Positions 25,010 through 36,800 of a stretch of 64,000 nt of DNA are shown here, in pieces. The notes beneath the pieces are model-generated. The model saw nothing but the letters and a program-made list of their open reading frames with translations, did no database searches and was not told where the DNA came from. Each line of letters starts with the position of its first letter. Position 1 is the first letter of the stretch. The stretch lies in contig PUDQ02000003.1 in NCBI GenBank assembly GCA_002964805.2, positions 3,472,001 through 3,536,000 of the forward strand, in the 5' to 3' direction. The position numbers were made by a program, and so were the translations under genes. The stretch is from Trametes villosa. Its lineage: Eukaryota; Basidiomycota; Agaricomycetes; Polyporales; Polyporaceae.

Positions 25010-27040
25010 GCATGCGCAGTGGAGGGGCGTCCGGTCAGCCACATCCAGCCTCCGGCAAGTGCCGGTGGCGTCCAATTTAGAAACCCATCCTGCTCTTCCG
25101 AGGCACTCATCCCCTCTTGTCCACCAACCACCACCTCCCTCGACCTTACGCTCCCCTCAGCAGCCAGTACGGCCACACCGGGCTTTTCTTCCATGGTATG
25201 CCGCCTCACCCACTAGTGTCTACAACAGCGCCTCATACTTTTTCGCCCTCGCGAAGATCTTCAACGTCCTCAGCTAGCCGCGTACGGCGTCGGTGCCTAC
25301 CCGCATATAGCGGATGGGCTCCCAGGGATAGCGCAGGCCTCATCGCGGCCTCTGGGTTTAGTACCTGCCTCTTGGCGGGGAAGCTAACTGCGCTGGGGCC
25401 CTTCACTTCTCGACCGGGGTGTTGGGTCCCCCCTCCGACTATTGGCCCGGCTGTGCAGTGCGTCCCTCCTTCCTTCATGTCTTTCTGGCAATACTTATTT
25501 CTCGTTCATGATTAGCGGTCGGGTCAGCGGGGGATACGAGCGCGGCAGGCGCCTGCCGCCGCTCGCCCTCCGCCTACTGGGGCCGGTCCAATGGTACATG
25601 TCTGCTCTCCGCTCGTAGGCTCGCATCAACACTCACTCTCCGCACCCTCCCCTACAGTCGCCGTGCCCCTGGCCCGCGTGAGCCATCGCGTAGCGGTGGT
25701 TTCTTGCAACGGCTGACGCGGCGCCCGCCACCTCGGACCCATGAGGGCCCGGGTGCGCCTCGTCCTCGCGGGTTCAGCAAACGCCTTGAACCCGCAAGGG
25801 ATCGGCGAATGCTGAATCACATAAGGGGGCGGGGCGCACCTCACGCCACGTAAGGGATCTGGGGCGGCGAGCGCCGCATTGCAGGGCTGAGCCCCCGCGA
25901 TGTACGTCCTCTCCTTTCTTCGGCCGAGCATACCATACTGATATCCCCTACAGCGCCGGCCGGATTCACCACTGCAGTGGTGGCTCCGTTCGGGGATCGC
26001 AGGGGCCGCGCCCTCCTAACCGCCAAGACCGACGCAAAGGTACGTGCCTATTCTCACTTCACTTCGCATCGGCGCTCATACTCCGTCTCTTAGTCGTCGC
26101 GTCTTGGCGGTCCCGGCCCGCGCGAGCCATCGTCCTTCTTGGACGGCGGTCTTCGTAAGTCGCAACGGCCTACGCGGCTCCCGCCACCTCGGACCCATGA
26201 GGGCACGGGTGCGCCTCGTCCTCGCGGGTTTAGCAAACGCCTTGAACCCGCAAGGGATCGGCGAATGCTAAATTGCATAAGGGGGCGTGGCGCATCCTAC
26301 GCTACGTAAGGGATCTGAGGTGGCGAGTGCTGTATTGCAGGGCTGAGCCCTCGCGATGTACGTCCGCTATCATTTCTTCGAGTTGAGCGCGGTCTAACGT
26401 TGTTCCTTACAGCGCCGGCCAGGTTCATCACTTCGGTGGTGGCTCTGTTCGGAGATTGCGGGAGCCGCCCTCTCTCGACCGCCAAGGGCGGCGCAAAGGT
26501 GCGCCACTTTCCCCCTTCTCCCCGCATCGCCGCTCACCCCTCGCGTTCTAGTCGTCGCACCTTGGCAGGGCGATCACGCCGGCCTTGCTGGCGCTCGTCC
26601 TGGCCCGCGCGAGCCACCGTCCTTCTTGGACTGTGGTTTTCGTAAGTCGCAACGGCCTACGCGGCACGCGCGCCGCCTCGACCCATGAGGGACCGGGTGC
26701 ACCTTGAACCCGCGGGTTTGGCTGACGCTTTGAACCCGCAAGGGATCGGCGGATGCTTTGAACCACATAAGGGAACGGGGTGCACCCTACTCTACGTGAG
26801 GGTCCGGGGCGGCGTTCGTGCCGCATTGCAGGGCTGAGCCCCCGAGACGTGAGTTTATTCTCTTTGGTGCCTGGGAAAGCGAGCATGTGCTGACGATGAC
26901 TGTTCGTCTGTTACAGTGCCGGCCGGATTCGTGATGTCGATACTGTCGACTGCGAGTCCGTTCGGCAGTCGCGGGGGGATCATGCCCACTGCGAGGCTTG
27001 AGGTGTGAGTGAGGATCGCGTGACGGCGCCGGCTTCAACA
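25010..27040 (+). repeat. Composite repeat block, right copy, inverted relative to 7.8-9.7 kb
   Basis: Three units end with GCAGGGCTGAGCC near 25880, 26338 and 26827 (spacings about 458 and 489), the mirror of the left block. The tail at 25010-25600 matches the left tail, with shared frames such as GTHCTAGP and KRQVLNPEAAMRPALSLGA read on the minus strand. Plus-strand intron-like modules are intact: 25902-25953 (GTACGTCC to CCCTACAG) and 26040-26093 (GTACGTGC to TCTCTTAG). Between them a frame resembling APAGFTTAVVAPFGD is open. No full protein or transposase is found. Confidence 0.8.
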
Positions 27041-27630
27041 GCCTTGCCGTACCTAAGCTTTCGTGAGTGATAGGCGCATACTAGTACTAGATGTGCATGA
27101 CTGTACGTAGCATACATTTGGTACCACAGAGCGGCGAGAGCTTCGTAGCATCCTACAATACACTGTGACTTTGATTTCTCAAGCCCCTAGAGCATCGATA
27201 AACGCTGGCGCACGCCGACGTGTAGTCTGTGCTTTCTCCGCTCGCATAAATACTATACTCGTGAAGTTGACTCTCGGATGTGGGCGCTCTCCGACGGATT
27301 CCCCGCCCGGTTCAGACGCAAACTATATCAACGGGCGAGCGGTATCTTCGCGAGACGCACACGAGGAATGTGGTGGACAAGCAATAGTGGGTTGTGTTTA
27401 CTCGCTGTACGTCTTTGATCGGCTAGTATAGCTGACGATGCAACTAACAGGCTTTTAATACAAGTCAATGTACGAATCAAGACCTCGCTCGCGACCTGTA
27501 AGCACGGAAGTAAGCCTAAGCCGTAGCGGCGATGCACGACTATGGACCCTCTTCGACAGCGCCAGTACTTGAGAACGGGCGAGATATCGGCCTCACACCC
27601 TCAGTGCGACACCACGGGTGAATGGCCAAA
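27041..27630. other. Spacer between two repeat families
   Basis: No gene, RNA or clear repeat is seen between the right composite block and the 27.6 kb inverted repeat. The 27060-27470 part is AT-richer than the flanks. Confidence 0.4.
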
Positions 27631-27631
27631 A

Positions 27632-28470
27632 TACCACTTAGCTGCGGGACCACCTGACAGCCGACCACGGCCACGCCGTGCCCGTTGCTTACAACCCGCG
27701 CCGTTGGCCCGAGGCGAACAGCGCAGGTTGTAAGTAAAGGGCACGACATGCCACGATGGTAGGCATGCGGCCAACGTAATCACGACGAAGTTACTTCTCG
27801 CCGGCCGACAGAAAAGAAGCGTACCCATGCCACAACCGAGAAAAGAGCTTGAGGGAAGATCTGCGCAAGATTCGGTCAGTACCCAGATTGCGCTACAGAA
27901 GAGGAATACTCACGAGAGGTAGAGCTGGAGGGAGGGGGATGCACCGCCGGTCCTCAGATCTCGTGCCACGCCGCCGCCGTGGCGGTAACGTGAAGGCCGC
28001 CGCAGACACTCGTACGGCCTGGAGAATACCCCCGACCTAGAGGGGCTCTCCAGGCGGCAGCGAGGCTGCTCAGGGCGCCCGACGAAGGTAAGACCCGCCG
28101 CGCGCCGAAGCGCACGGGGGCCGCCGACGGGACCGACCACACTAGGACTGGTGGCCGATCCCCGTACGACCCGTACAAGTCCGCTTAATACCAGGACAGG
28201 AGCCGTAGCTCGTAACAGAACAGGGCGGTGCGGGGGGAGGGAGGGGGGGTGGGGAGAGGTGGGTTGGGCGCAGGTGCGGCTTTCTTAACGGGTGTGCGTG
28301 TTTGGCTCGGTGGACGGGCAGCGGCTGGCAGGTCGGTCAGCCTCTTGCGGCGGCGAGGCCGGGGAGGCTGTGGGCCGATGTTGTTGGGATGTCGGCGGGA
28401 AGCGAACTGCCACGAGCCCGAACAGTGTGTGCGCCGATCGAATGGCAGCCTTCAGCCGCAACGGCCGGTT
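27632..28470 (-). repeat. Left arm of an 0.84 kb inverted repeat
   Basis: Its reverse complement matches 29610-30465 nearly throughout. Long shared stretches include CGCCGGCCGACAGAAAAGAA, CGACCTAGAGGGGCTCTCCA and CGGGCAGCGGCTGGCAGGTC (the last with small changes). An intron-like module (minus strand 27913-27861, GTGAGTATT to TTGCGCAG) lies at the place of one in the other arm. The minus-strand frame EQPRCRLESPSRSGVFSRPY is shared by both arms, but no full protein emerges. Confidence 0.8.
27688..27734. repeat. Palindrome inside the left arm
   Basis: CTTACAACC...CGTTGG folds back on CGAACAGCG...GGTTGTAAG, an imperfect stem of about 20 pairs. The more perfect version is in the other arm at 30366-30412. 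Confidence 0.6.
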
Positions 28471-28860
28471 GGTTCACGTTCGTGCAGTCTTTGCGAGCGT
28501 GAAGACGTCGCGTGTTGAGTTCGTGTTGTTCGGCATACAGAGTCGATCCCATCGTGGTCAGTGTATGGCGTCGCCCGGCGCGCATAAGCTGAGAAAATCC
28601 ACAGGTATGCGACGCCTTCAATACGGGCTCGGAATCAGTATTCTTGTGTAGGCCTCTTGTCGCAGCGACGTCTATTAGGAGGGTGTGGGGCAAGGTTAGT
28701 GGGGTCTCCGCGGGAAGCGGACTGTGGCGGGCTCGCCGCGAGTGCGCCGAGCACCAGCCAACTATAGTGGCCACGGCGGAGAGTTGGTTTCCGCCCGTCC
28801 ACGCGCGAAGATGTCGTGTTCCGCACTGTTCGGCACCCGTCGATTCCGATGTGGCGCATA
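28330..28860. repeat. Degenerate tandem duplication at the inner edge of the left arm
   Basis: The segment about 28335-28560 (GGTCAGCCTCTTGCGGCG... to GTTCGGCATACAGAGTC) is repeated imperfectly at about 28645-28860 (GGCCTCTTGTCGCAGCG... to GTTCGGCACCCGTCG). Both carry CGGGAAGCG-ACTG and a downstream GTTCG-GCA block in the same order. Confidence 0.55.
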
Positions 28861-29609
28861 GCACCGCCCGACACGCATGATCTGTTGTAGAAGTCTAGAA
28901 GATACGGGACGGTGCGCTTGGCTGACGCACTCGAATTCACGGACTCGGAGAATGTCCATAGCTCGCCGGATATCGGAGGTGTACTTTGCGAAATAGGGCG
29001 AGCTGTGCAAAACTTTATGCAGCTCACGCCCTGGTAACTGGGCACCCGTGTCTTCGGCGATGTAGATATCGATGTCGTACCAGCGCAAACGCATCTCCTC
29101 CTGGGCTTGGACTGTAAGTAGAAGGAAGAGCTGGGTGATGGGAGTTCGTGAGAGGAAAACGCGGGCGTCCGCAAATAAGTTGGGTGAGCTTCAGAGGCTC
29201 GCTTGCCCTTTCTACGCCACCCGCACACAGCCACGTACCAACCACCCGAGCTGCGGCAGGCTGTGGTGGCCCTCCTACGATTTAGCACGATGCTGCTCTT
29301 TATTGTGTATGAGTTCAAACATATACACACATATATATACGATAACACTAGGATACATGAGTGAAACACCGCGAGGAATTCGGGTCGCGCACTCCGTCGC
29401 GAAGAGTCGGCGGGTGCAAGGTCAGTAGTTTGAGTTTACCTTGAGCAAAAAACGGCGGTGACATTGACATGGACCGCGCGAGATGCTGTGACTATGCCGG
29501 CGGCGACGAGTCGCGAGCCCGCCCAAAGTATTCGGGGAGGAGGCCCCGATGCCCGAGGCTTGAGGCTGAGTGTAAGTACTCACTGTTCCGCAGAAAGACT
29601 GCACGGGCG
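28861..29609. other. Central spacer of the inverted repeat
   Basis: Single-copy DNA between the arms. A minus-strand frame at 28762-29094 (starting MRLRWYDIDIYIAED) is open and has fair composition, but no family is recognised and it overlaps the tandem duplication. An AT-rich stretch with alternating TA lies near 29320-29345. Confidence 0.4.
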
Positions 29610-30465
29610 TGAACAGGCCCGCCGCCGTGGCCAGAGGCTAGCCGCTCGATCGGCGTGGCTCTCACTGCTCGGGCCCGCGGCAGCTCGGTTCCCGCCGAAG
29701 ACCCCACCAACCTCGCCCCTCGGTCTCGCCGACGTCGCCGCGGCAAGAGGCTGACCTGCCAACCGCTGCCCGTCCACCGAGCCAAACACGTTTCGCCGTT
29801 AAGAAAGCCGCACCTCCCCCCAACACACCTCTCCCCACTCCCCCTCCCTCCCCCGCACCGCCCAGAACTGTTACGGGCTTCGGCTCCCACCCAGGGTACT
29901 AAGCGGACTTGTACGGGTCGTACGGGGATCGGCCACCAGTCCTAGTGTGGCTGGTCCTGTCGGCGACCCCCGTGCGCCTCGGCGCGCGGCGGGTCTTACC
30001 TTCGTCGGGCGCCCTGAGCAGCCTCGCTGCCGCTTGGAGAGCCCCTCTAGGTCGGGGGTATTCTCCAGGCCGTACGAGTGCCTGCGGCGGCCTCCATGCT
30101 ACCGCCTCGGCGGCGACGTGGCAAGCGGTCTGAGATCGGGCGGTGCTCGCCTTCCTCCAGCTCTACCTCTCGTGAGTGTTTCCCCTCTATAGTGCTTGAT
30201 AAGTGCTGACGAGCTCACCTATAGTTCATCCCTCAAGCTCTCGTCCTGGTCGACTAGATGGTACGCTTCGTATGGGTACGCTTCTTTTCTGTCGGCCGGC
30301 GAGAAGTTACTTCGTCGTGACTACCATGGCCGCATGCCTACCATCGTGGCATGTCGTGCCCTTTACTTACAACCTACGCTGTTGGCCTGGGGCCAACAGC
30401 GCGGGTTGTAAGCAACGCGCACTGCGTGCCCATGGTCGGCTGTTAGACAGTCCCGAAGTTGGGTT
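29610..30465 (+). repeat. Right arm of the 0.84 kb inverted repeat
   Basis: It is the reverse complement of 27632-28470 with small differences and indels. The plus strand carries an intron-like module at 30172-30224 (GTGAGTGTT, branch GTGCTGAC, acceptor CCTATAG) at the same place as in the left arm. Substitutions are scattered over the arms, so the duplication is not brand new. Confidence 0.8.
30366..30412. repeat. Near-perfect palindrome in the right arm
   Basis: CTTACAACC TA CGCTGTTGGCC is followed after two bases by GGCCAACAGCG CGGGTTGTAAG, giving a stem of about 20 pairs with a tiny loop. It could extrude as a cruciform or form an RNA hairpin. Confidence 0.75.
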
Positions 30466-31813
30466 ATCGCCACATTGTGTCTTCGGGGATGAGCCGGGGC
30501 TTGGTCCTTAATGCCTCCATACTGGCCCCGTCCCTCCATTGTACCACGGTCACATGGGCGCATCCATCGAGTCCCTCGGGTAATCTGCTCCGAAGGCCCC
30601 GGTGTTAGCGTTCCTTCCCCAGCCGTGTACGCACCATGCACGGTTTGTTCCTCAGGAGGCTCGTGTTATGTGCGCGTGGTGCAACCCTTGACGACGCATG
30701 AGTATACGCGGGAATGCAGACGCAGCACCAGCTGTTGCACGCGCGAGAATGTGGTGTACCCGGACCTTCGTCTACATTCTTACAGCCACAAGGTCAGCGT
30801 ACACCGTGGTGGATGCCGGGGCGGCGAGCTGCAGTGAGACCTGCTCGCACCTGAATGCAACGGTACTGCCAGCCACCACCGACGGTGCCTAGGCGCGCAA
30901 TGCATACTGGAGGCACGTCGAACACGTTCACATGCCCGTGAACGTGGTCCTGTATCCAAGGGGAGGCGTCTGCGAACGCGGCAACGAGAGGTTATTAGAC
31001 AGCTAGGGCAAGCGATAAGCGAAGGAAAGTACAAGCTGAGAACAGAAGAGCGCACCAGTTACGAGTCTTCCCATGAACGTGTCGACGTCGCGCGAGGTGT
31101 TTCCCGCGCGAACGTGTGGCTAGGAGGACGACCTGCATGACCTCGAATCGTGAGATCTGAGCGCCGAGAGGATAACTGCAGGGGAAGTATTGGAAGCACG
31201 CATAGCGTTGTGTTGAACTCGAGCAAACGATACATGTTGCATTGCGAACGACCGAGCCGTCCAATGATGTACGGAACGAGAGAGGGGACGGGAGCGACGG
31301 GGGATATAATCGTGGTCGTGCTTGTAGATAGAGCCGTGTCGTCCATATACTTACGTACGTGCGTGTGGATACATGTGCTGCGTGCGAGTCGAGGGTTCGG
31401 GTTGGGATGGTAGCGGATAGTCAATAGTGAGGGATAGTGTGTAGTGCGATACTAATCGACGTAGAATGAGTGAAATAGATGCGAGACTTGAATGGACACG
31501 GATGATCGTGAAGGGGAAGGTGGGCGGGTACGGCGTGCGGAGGCGTCGTGTGTATAAGCAGCAAACGTCCATGGCCTCCACAGACACCGGCCAATGTCCG
31601 CTCGGGGTGTGTCAAGAAATGTGTAGCAAAGAAGGGGGATGGAAGCGCGAGACCGAGGCTAGGGGATGTCACAGAACCACCAGCGACGAGCAGCACCGAG
31701 ATAGAGCACATGTGATGAGGACGGACGACGGTGACGGGTGAATGCGCGACGAGATGAATCGCATGCGCCGCAGGAGTGCGCCCCGTGGCCCGTCCAGGCA
31801 GGCCTACCCCGCC
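30466..31813. other. Intergenic, 3' flank of the 670 aa gene
   Basis: No coding frame with family resemblance is seen. The final part must contain the 3' untranslated region of the minus-strand gene that ends at 31814. Nothing else is recognised. Confidence 0.45.
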
Positions 31814-33879
31814 CTACGCCCGGATGGCCGTAGGCATGTGGCTCAGGCGCCGCCAGAACTTCCAGCTGTGCTTCTTCTCGCTGCTCTTCCCGCTCGTGCT
31901 CTCCCGGACGCTGCTCCCGGTGCTCCGCGGAGATGCGGCCGACGAAGACGACGTCGACTCCGACTCCTCTGAGCGCGGGGGCGTTGGTACCCCGTGCGGG
32001 GCCGCGTCGTATGAGCTGGCGTCCGCCATGGGGGAGCGCTGTCGCATCAAGGGATGAGGTGCCGAGGGCGCCGAGTGCGATGTCGGCATATGCGGGTGCG
32101 AGAGCGGGCGTTGGTTCCATTCCGAGCCAGGCGCCGACGAGCTGCGCGACCCTCGCTCCAGCGCACGCGGCACGCTCTCGCTCATCGCGCGTGCCGTATG
32201 CTGGAGGTGCGCGGGGAAATACGAGGACTCCGGCCGGGCCACAGACGGGGGCGGCCGCACTTCTGGGCTCGGCGAACCGCTCGCGGGGTCATCTGCCGAA
32301 GGCATGATGACGAGATCGGCCGCGGTCGCGATCCACGCGCGTCTCGAGGTCTTCGAAGGCGAGGCTTGCGGAGCGCGGGCCTTCCCCGCCCTGGCAGTGG
32401 TCGTCGTCCCCACAGTGGGGTTCGACCCCGCAGAGCCAGAACCTGGAGCCCCGGCATCTGCATCCAGCGCGCCGGAGAGGACGATGTCGGCCACAGTCCA
32501 GTCTCCCCAGTCCACGACTCCAGGTTCGCAGCCGACGGAGTCGCAGAATGTCGTCGCCTGCATGACATATGGCCGGCCGCGCTCGAGCGTTTCTCCAGGA
32601 GCCCCTCCAGGCGAGATGGCCTGAAGCGCGAAAGACACGAGGAAGGCCTCCATGCTCTGCACGAGTTTCCTCCGTGCGGCCGGAGGGGCACTGGATGGCG
32701 GAGGCGGGAGAAGATGGATCAAGAGCGCTTTCATGGGCGGTGGAGGTGTTGCGCTTGGCAGGTTGAGCGACTCGCCGCTCTGGTAAGGCGGCGTCGGAGG
32801 GAGGTAGACGGAAGAGGAGCTGCGCGTGAACGCGCTCAACGATCGATGAAATCGTGATGTCGAAGACGACGACGTTGTGCGCGGGCGCGAGGAGGAAGAG
32901 GACGAAGGAGGCCCATTTGACACCAGGAACGGCCTTGAGATGGTGGTGACGAGGATGGAAGTCTTCAGCAGCGCCTTGTCGGAGACGTTGTCGGGCAGAA
33001 AATTGATCAGAGCGTCGAAAGGTCGCTGTGAGGGGTCAGGCCGCGGTAGACTCTGCGAGGACTGGCGACCACGGGTGAATCGGCCAGATGAGGAGGAAAG
33101 CGGGCGGAAGAGGGAGGATGGTCGGGAGGATAATAGGGACTCCGAGAGCTGGGTCGATGAACTTCCGGGTGAGTTCGGCGTGCTCTGGGAGCCACTGAAG
33201 CGAAGAACGTTAGGTGGAGCAAGCTCGCCGTCGATGTCGAGCGCTTCAGAGAGCTCAAGGACGCCCTGCCCGCCGTGTTTCCGCCATGTTCGGGCAATCC
33301 GCTCGGCCCATTCCAGAACGTTCACGAAGCGAACCGCACCCGCGTCTTCAAGGGCCAAGGGCGCAGAGAGATGAAGAATGCGTACTGTGGGGAGTACGAT
33401 GTGTGGGATGTCGGGCGGGTTGTGGGTAGCGAGGATGACGAGGGAATTTGCTAGATGTCGTGACTGGAATAGCGGCGCGAGCTCCTTCAGTGTGGGGGCT
33501 GACGATATGTGAGGTCAGTTTGCACTCTTCGACGAGGCAGAAATGGCGCACCTCCGAGGACAAAGATGACGTTCCGGCGTTGATGAGCTGTTGCGGCCAG
33601 CAACGTGTCGATCTTGAGAAACCACGGTTCTCCAAGCGCGGTGGCGGAGACGCCTGCGAACGGGTCGAGCGGGAAGCGGGGCTTGAAGACGTCGGGCTTG
33701 CGCGAGCGTTGTGTTGGGCGTGGCACGGCGAGCCTGCTGGAGGAGGCGACAGCGGCCATGGTGGAAGGAGAAGGGGCGGAAGATGAGCGTGAGTGGTTGA
33801 AGAGGGCAGTTTGCACATTGTGTGGCCTCCACTCTGGCGTCATATCTGAGCCGAAACGCGGCAAGGCGGCCAAGACCAT
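31814..33879 (-). CDS. Ser/Pro-rich protein of unknown function (670 aa)
   Basis: Two exons (33879-33552 and 33498-31814) join at G|CC to give 671 codons with stop. The start MVLAALPRFGSDMTPEW is the better of two in-frame starts; the other is at 33843. The first 180 residues look folded, with alternating hydrophobic strands and helices (NVIFVLG, SLVILATHNPPDIP, VRILHLSAP, FVNVLEWAERIARTWRKHG). After that come long Ser/Pro tracts, one island with order (FCDSVGCEPGVVDWGDWTV, ADIVLSGALDA) and a basic end (EKKHSWKFWRRLSHMP). There is no signal peptide or membrane span. I do not recognise the family. It is isolated, with large gene-free flanks on both sides. Confidence 0.75.
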
Positions 33880-36800
33880 GAGTTCGGTACGGGCGCCAGG
33901 GGAAATGATAGGATGACAGACGATGACGACAACCGGTAAAAGAGAAGAACTGTGCGATACCGCGCAGTTCTGACCTCTCCGACACGGCGTGGTATGCACG
34001 ATGTAGCGAGCACGTAGAGAAGAAGAAAGCCGAACGAGCCGCGAGCGCATTCTTATATACGTGCAATGCATAGAGTTCATGGAGGACACTTCGCGAGCGT
34101 CGATGGCGTACCTGTCCGATCGCGTCCCTATTTCGGCATCTTCCCCGCGGAGTCTAAATCCCTGCCCTTGTCAATCCCCCTCAGAGTTCGCGCGGCGCTT
34201 CGAATGACCTCCGACAGGGCCGATCCCATCTGCCAAGCTTCCCGGGCTTTGTGCGGTCGCGAGCACACAACTCGAATATTCGCCCGCGAGCCTGAGCCTG
34301 AGCGTATGCCGGGAACCCCTCCACGCCTCCTCCACCCTATCGCGCACCGCACGCAGGCCTCGCCGTGAAACACCACCCATCAATTGCTGGGGAGTCCTGC
34401 ACCGCAAGCTGTACAAATATGCAAATGCCCTCGGTGCCTCGGTGCATTCCAGCTAGCTCCCATCACGCATTGCAATGCATTCCCAGGCCAGCGTGGCCTA
34501 GCACGGTACGCAGTCGCATCTGCAAAGCGAAGTTCGGGTTCGACGGAGCCGACCGTGCCCAACCCTTCGGACGCCGCCAGGCGAGGGCGACCCTCACGGT
34601 TCCCGATGGCTTGGGCATCTCTCGGCACGGCTTGGTACTTGCACTCGGGGCATCCGTGCCCCGAGGGCTGCGTTTACCCAAGTGCCCGCGTTGTACATGA
34701 TCACGACTCGCGGAGTACTGCTATGTTTGGTATCAGAACTTCACCGTCTACCGGAAGTTACAGACAACATACCGCGAGCGTCTCGCGATGACATGAACCG
34801 CTAGCATGACTTGGAAACCCGAGGCTTCGGTGAACTCGAAGCACGCTTTTATGACACCGTACGTGTTGCATTGACCGATAGTCAAGCGCAAGCAGGGACT
34901 ACTCTCGACTCCGGCCTCCCCATGGCGTCCGTGAGCCGGAGGGCGAACGAACACACGATGTTGAGAGCAACCCAAACCCTCGGGCGTGCCCTGGTACGTG
35001 TACTCTCTGTCGATACACGTACACTCATTAGGATAAGTACCCCACCGCCGTACGACAAGAGCCTGGAGCAATACAGTCTGGGCATCCGGCATCGCCAGTA
35101 CAGCACCATACACTTCATCAAGTCCAACAAAACCCATCTTCACCGCCCCACCACCGCGCACCCTCGCCAAGTCCACCACGATCCTACTCCGGCGAGCCCA
35201 CCCACAAAATGGGCGCGCCCACCTGTCCTGGTATTCAGCGGAGCTCTCGTGCAAACCCCGACTCCGCTCTCATTCACTCCTCCGGAATTCCCGTCGCGCC
35301 TTCCCGGGCCCTCCTCGCTCCTCGCTCCTCGCTGGGAGGCTCACTCGAACACCCGTCCGGCATCCCAAGACCGTGAGGCCAGAACGCAGCGTCTTCGCCA
35401 TTCAGCAGGCCTCATCACGCGGTGCGCGGACGCGGACGTGAATAGCGCGTCCAGCGGGGGCGAGCTGCGCGATTACGGCCTTCGCGCGCGTCCATTCGTA
35501 CGCTGGTACAACCGTATCTTCCGAGTGCCCCCTCCGCAGCGCGCTCCGGGCGGGTTTACGGGCAGACGGGGCTGCATGCCGGCAGGAGGGGCGCGCGCAT
35601 GACCGTGGCGCACGGCTCGGACGCGGCGCGCGCGCGGGGTTGCGATCCGCAGCACCTCACGGGTCCGCCGGTGCGCGTCCACAGCTGGGGTATTTTTGCG
35701 CGCGAGGCCTATAGAGAAGGGGTGAGATATGAATAACCGACTTGTGGTACTGTAACTGGCTGCGGCGGCGGGGAGGTATTATTGGCGCTGCGATAATGCT
35801 GGGGGTATGCACGTTCGCAATGGACCCGGTGTGGGGGTATGGAGTGGACCACGCGGGGCGCTCGGTCTCAGTCCTTGCAGAACGTCGATGTACATACGTA
35901 CGACGAATATTTGCATCGTCGAAGGCGGTCATGCAAGCGCGACGGCAGCCCGTCCGGCCGTCAGGTGTCCCAATATACCTTGCATTGGTGAACCGGGGAA
36001 GCCTTGGTGCGCAAGTGATATACAGTAGCCCGTGAGCGGAACCTGTAGAACACGATCTATACAGTCAAGATTAGCGTGGCTGACTGCCCGAACGGAGATC
36101 GCAGCCTAAAGTGCATTCGTACCAAGAATAGCGAGGCGGTTGCATTTGTGCCCGGTGGTTGTGTGGCTGCAGGCAGCTCAGGCCTGAGGCTGAGCTGTGA
36201 CCTGTGCGAACCGCACCTCGGTGACGGCGCACCCTCGCCGACGTTGCACGACGACAACTGCTCAGCGTGCGTCCTGAAGGATTGCTACTGAACGCTTGAA
36301 CGCCGAATCCAGAGTTTCGGCGCCGTTCTGCGGCCAACGTCCTAGCGTCGCCACGAGCGTACATGGAGACACCACCACATTGAACCGTGGTCCGCCAAAA
36401 CGCACAGGGTGCCGCACTCGCCCCTTCACACAACGCCCCGGAGTCTCACCAGCGATTGTCTGTTCCAGCCGCACCCGCCCCGCCCCGGCATCCAAGGGCG
36501 CGTCGGAGACGGCTGAACAGCGGCTGGGCCTCCGAGTCCTCCGAGTCGCGCGGCGGGCAAGGAAGAGGCTGACAGTGGGTTTGAAGGCCCGCTGGATCGC
36601 CAAGAGTTAGCCTCGCCCGCTGAGAAGCGTCGCGCTCGCTTCCGGTCTCCGATGCCAGCCCTTCGTGGCTGGTTTGGGAGGCGGCTTGCTTTCGTGCGGG
36701 GCGCTGAGGACGAGGCGGGTGTCATAGGGCTTCGCGGACGCACCACTGTGCGAAGGAGAGCGTCATAGGGAGCGGGGGATACGTGCTGTGTCTTGCTCCG

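Noticed and set aside
25117..25515. Possible protein in the tail of the right repeat block
   Set aside because: The frame is shared only with the left repeat copy in pieces and is broken there; it looks like repeat sequence, not a conserved protein.
28762..29094. Minus-strand frame starting MRLRWYDIDIYIAED in the inverted-repeat spacer
   Set aside because: It runs into the degenerate tandem repeat and shows no family signature, so I could not support a gene.
34811..35602. 263-codon plus-strand frame
   Set aside because: No domain, poor composition, opposite strand equally open, no intron-exon pattern.
36076..36291. 71-codon cysteine-rich plus-strand frame
   Set aside because: No signal peptide and no promoter context, and a single short frame in a noisy region is expected by chance.
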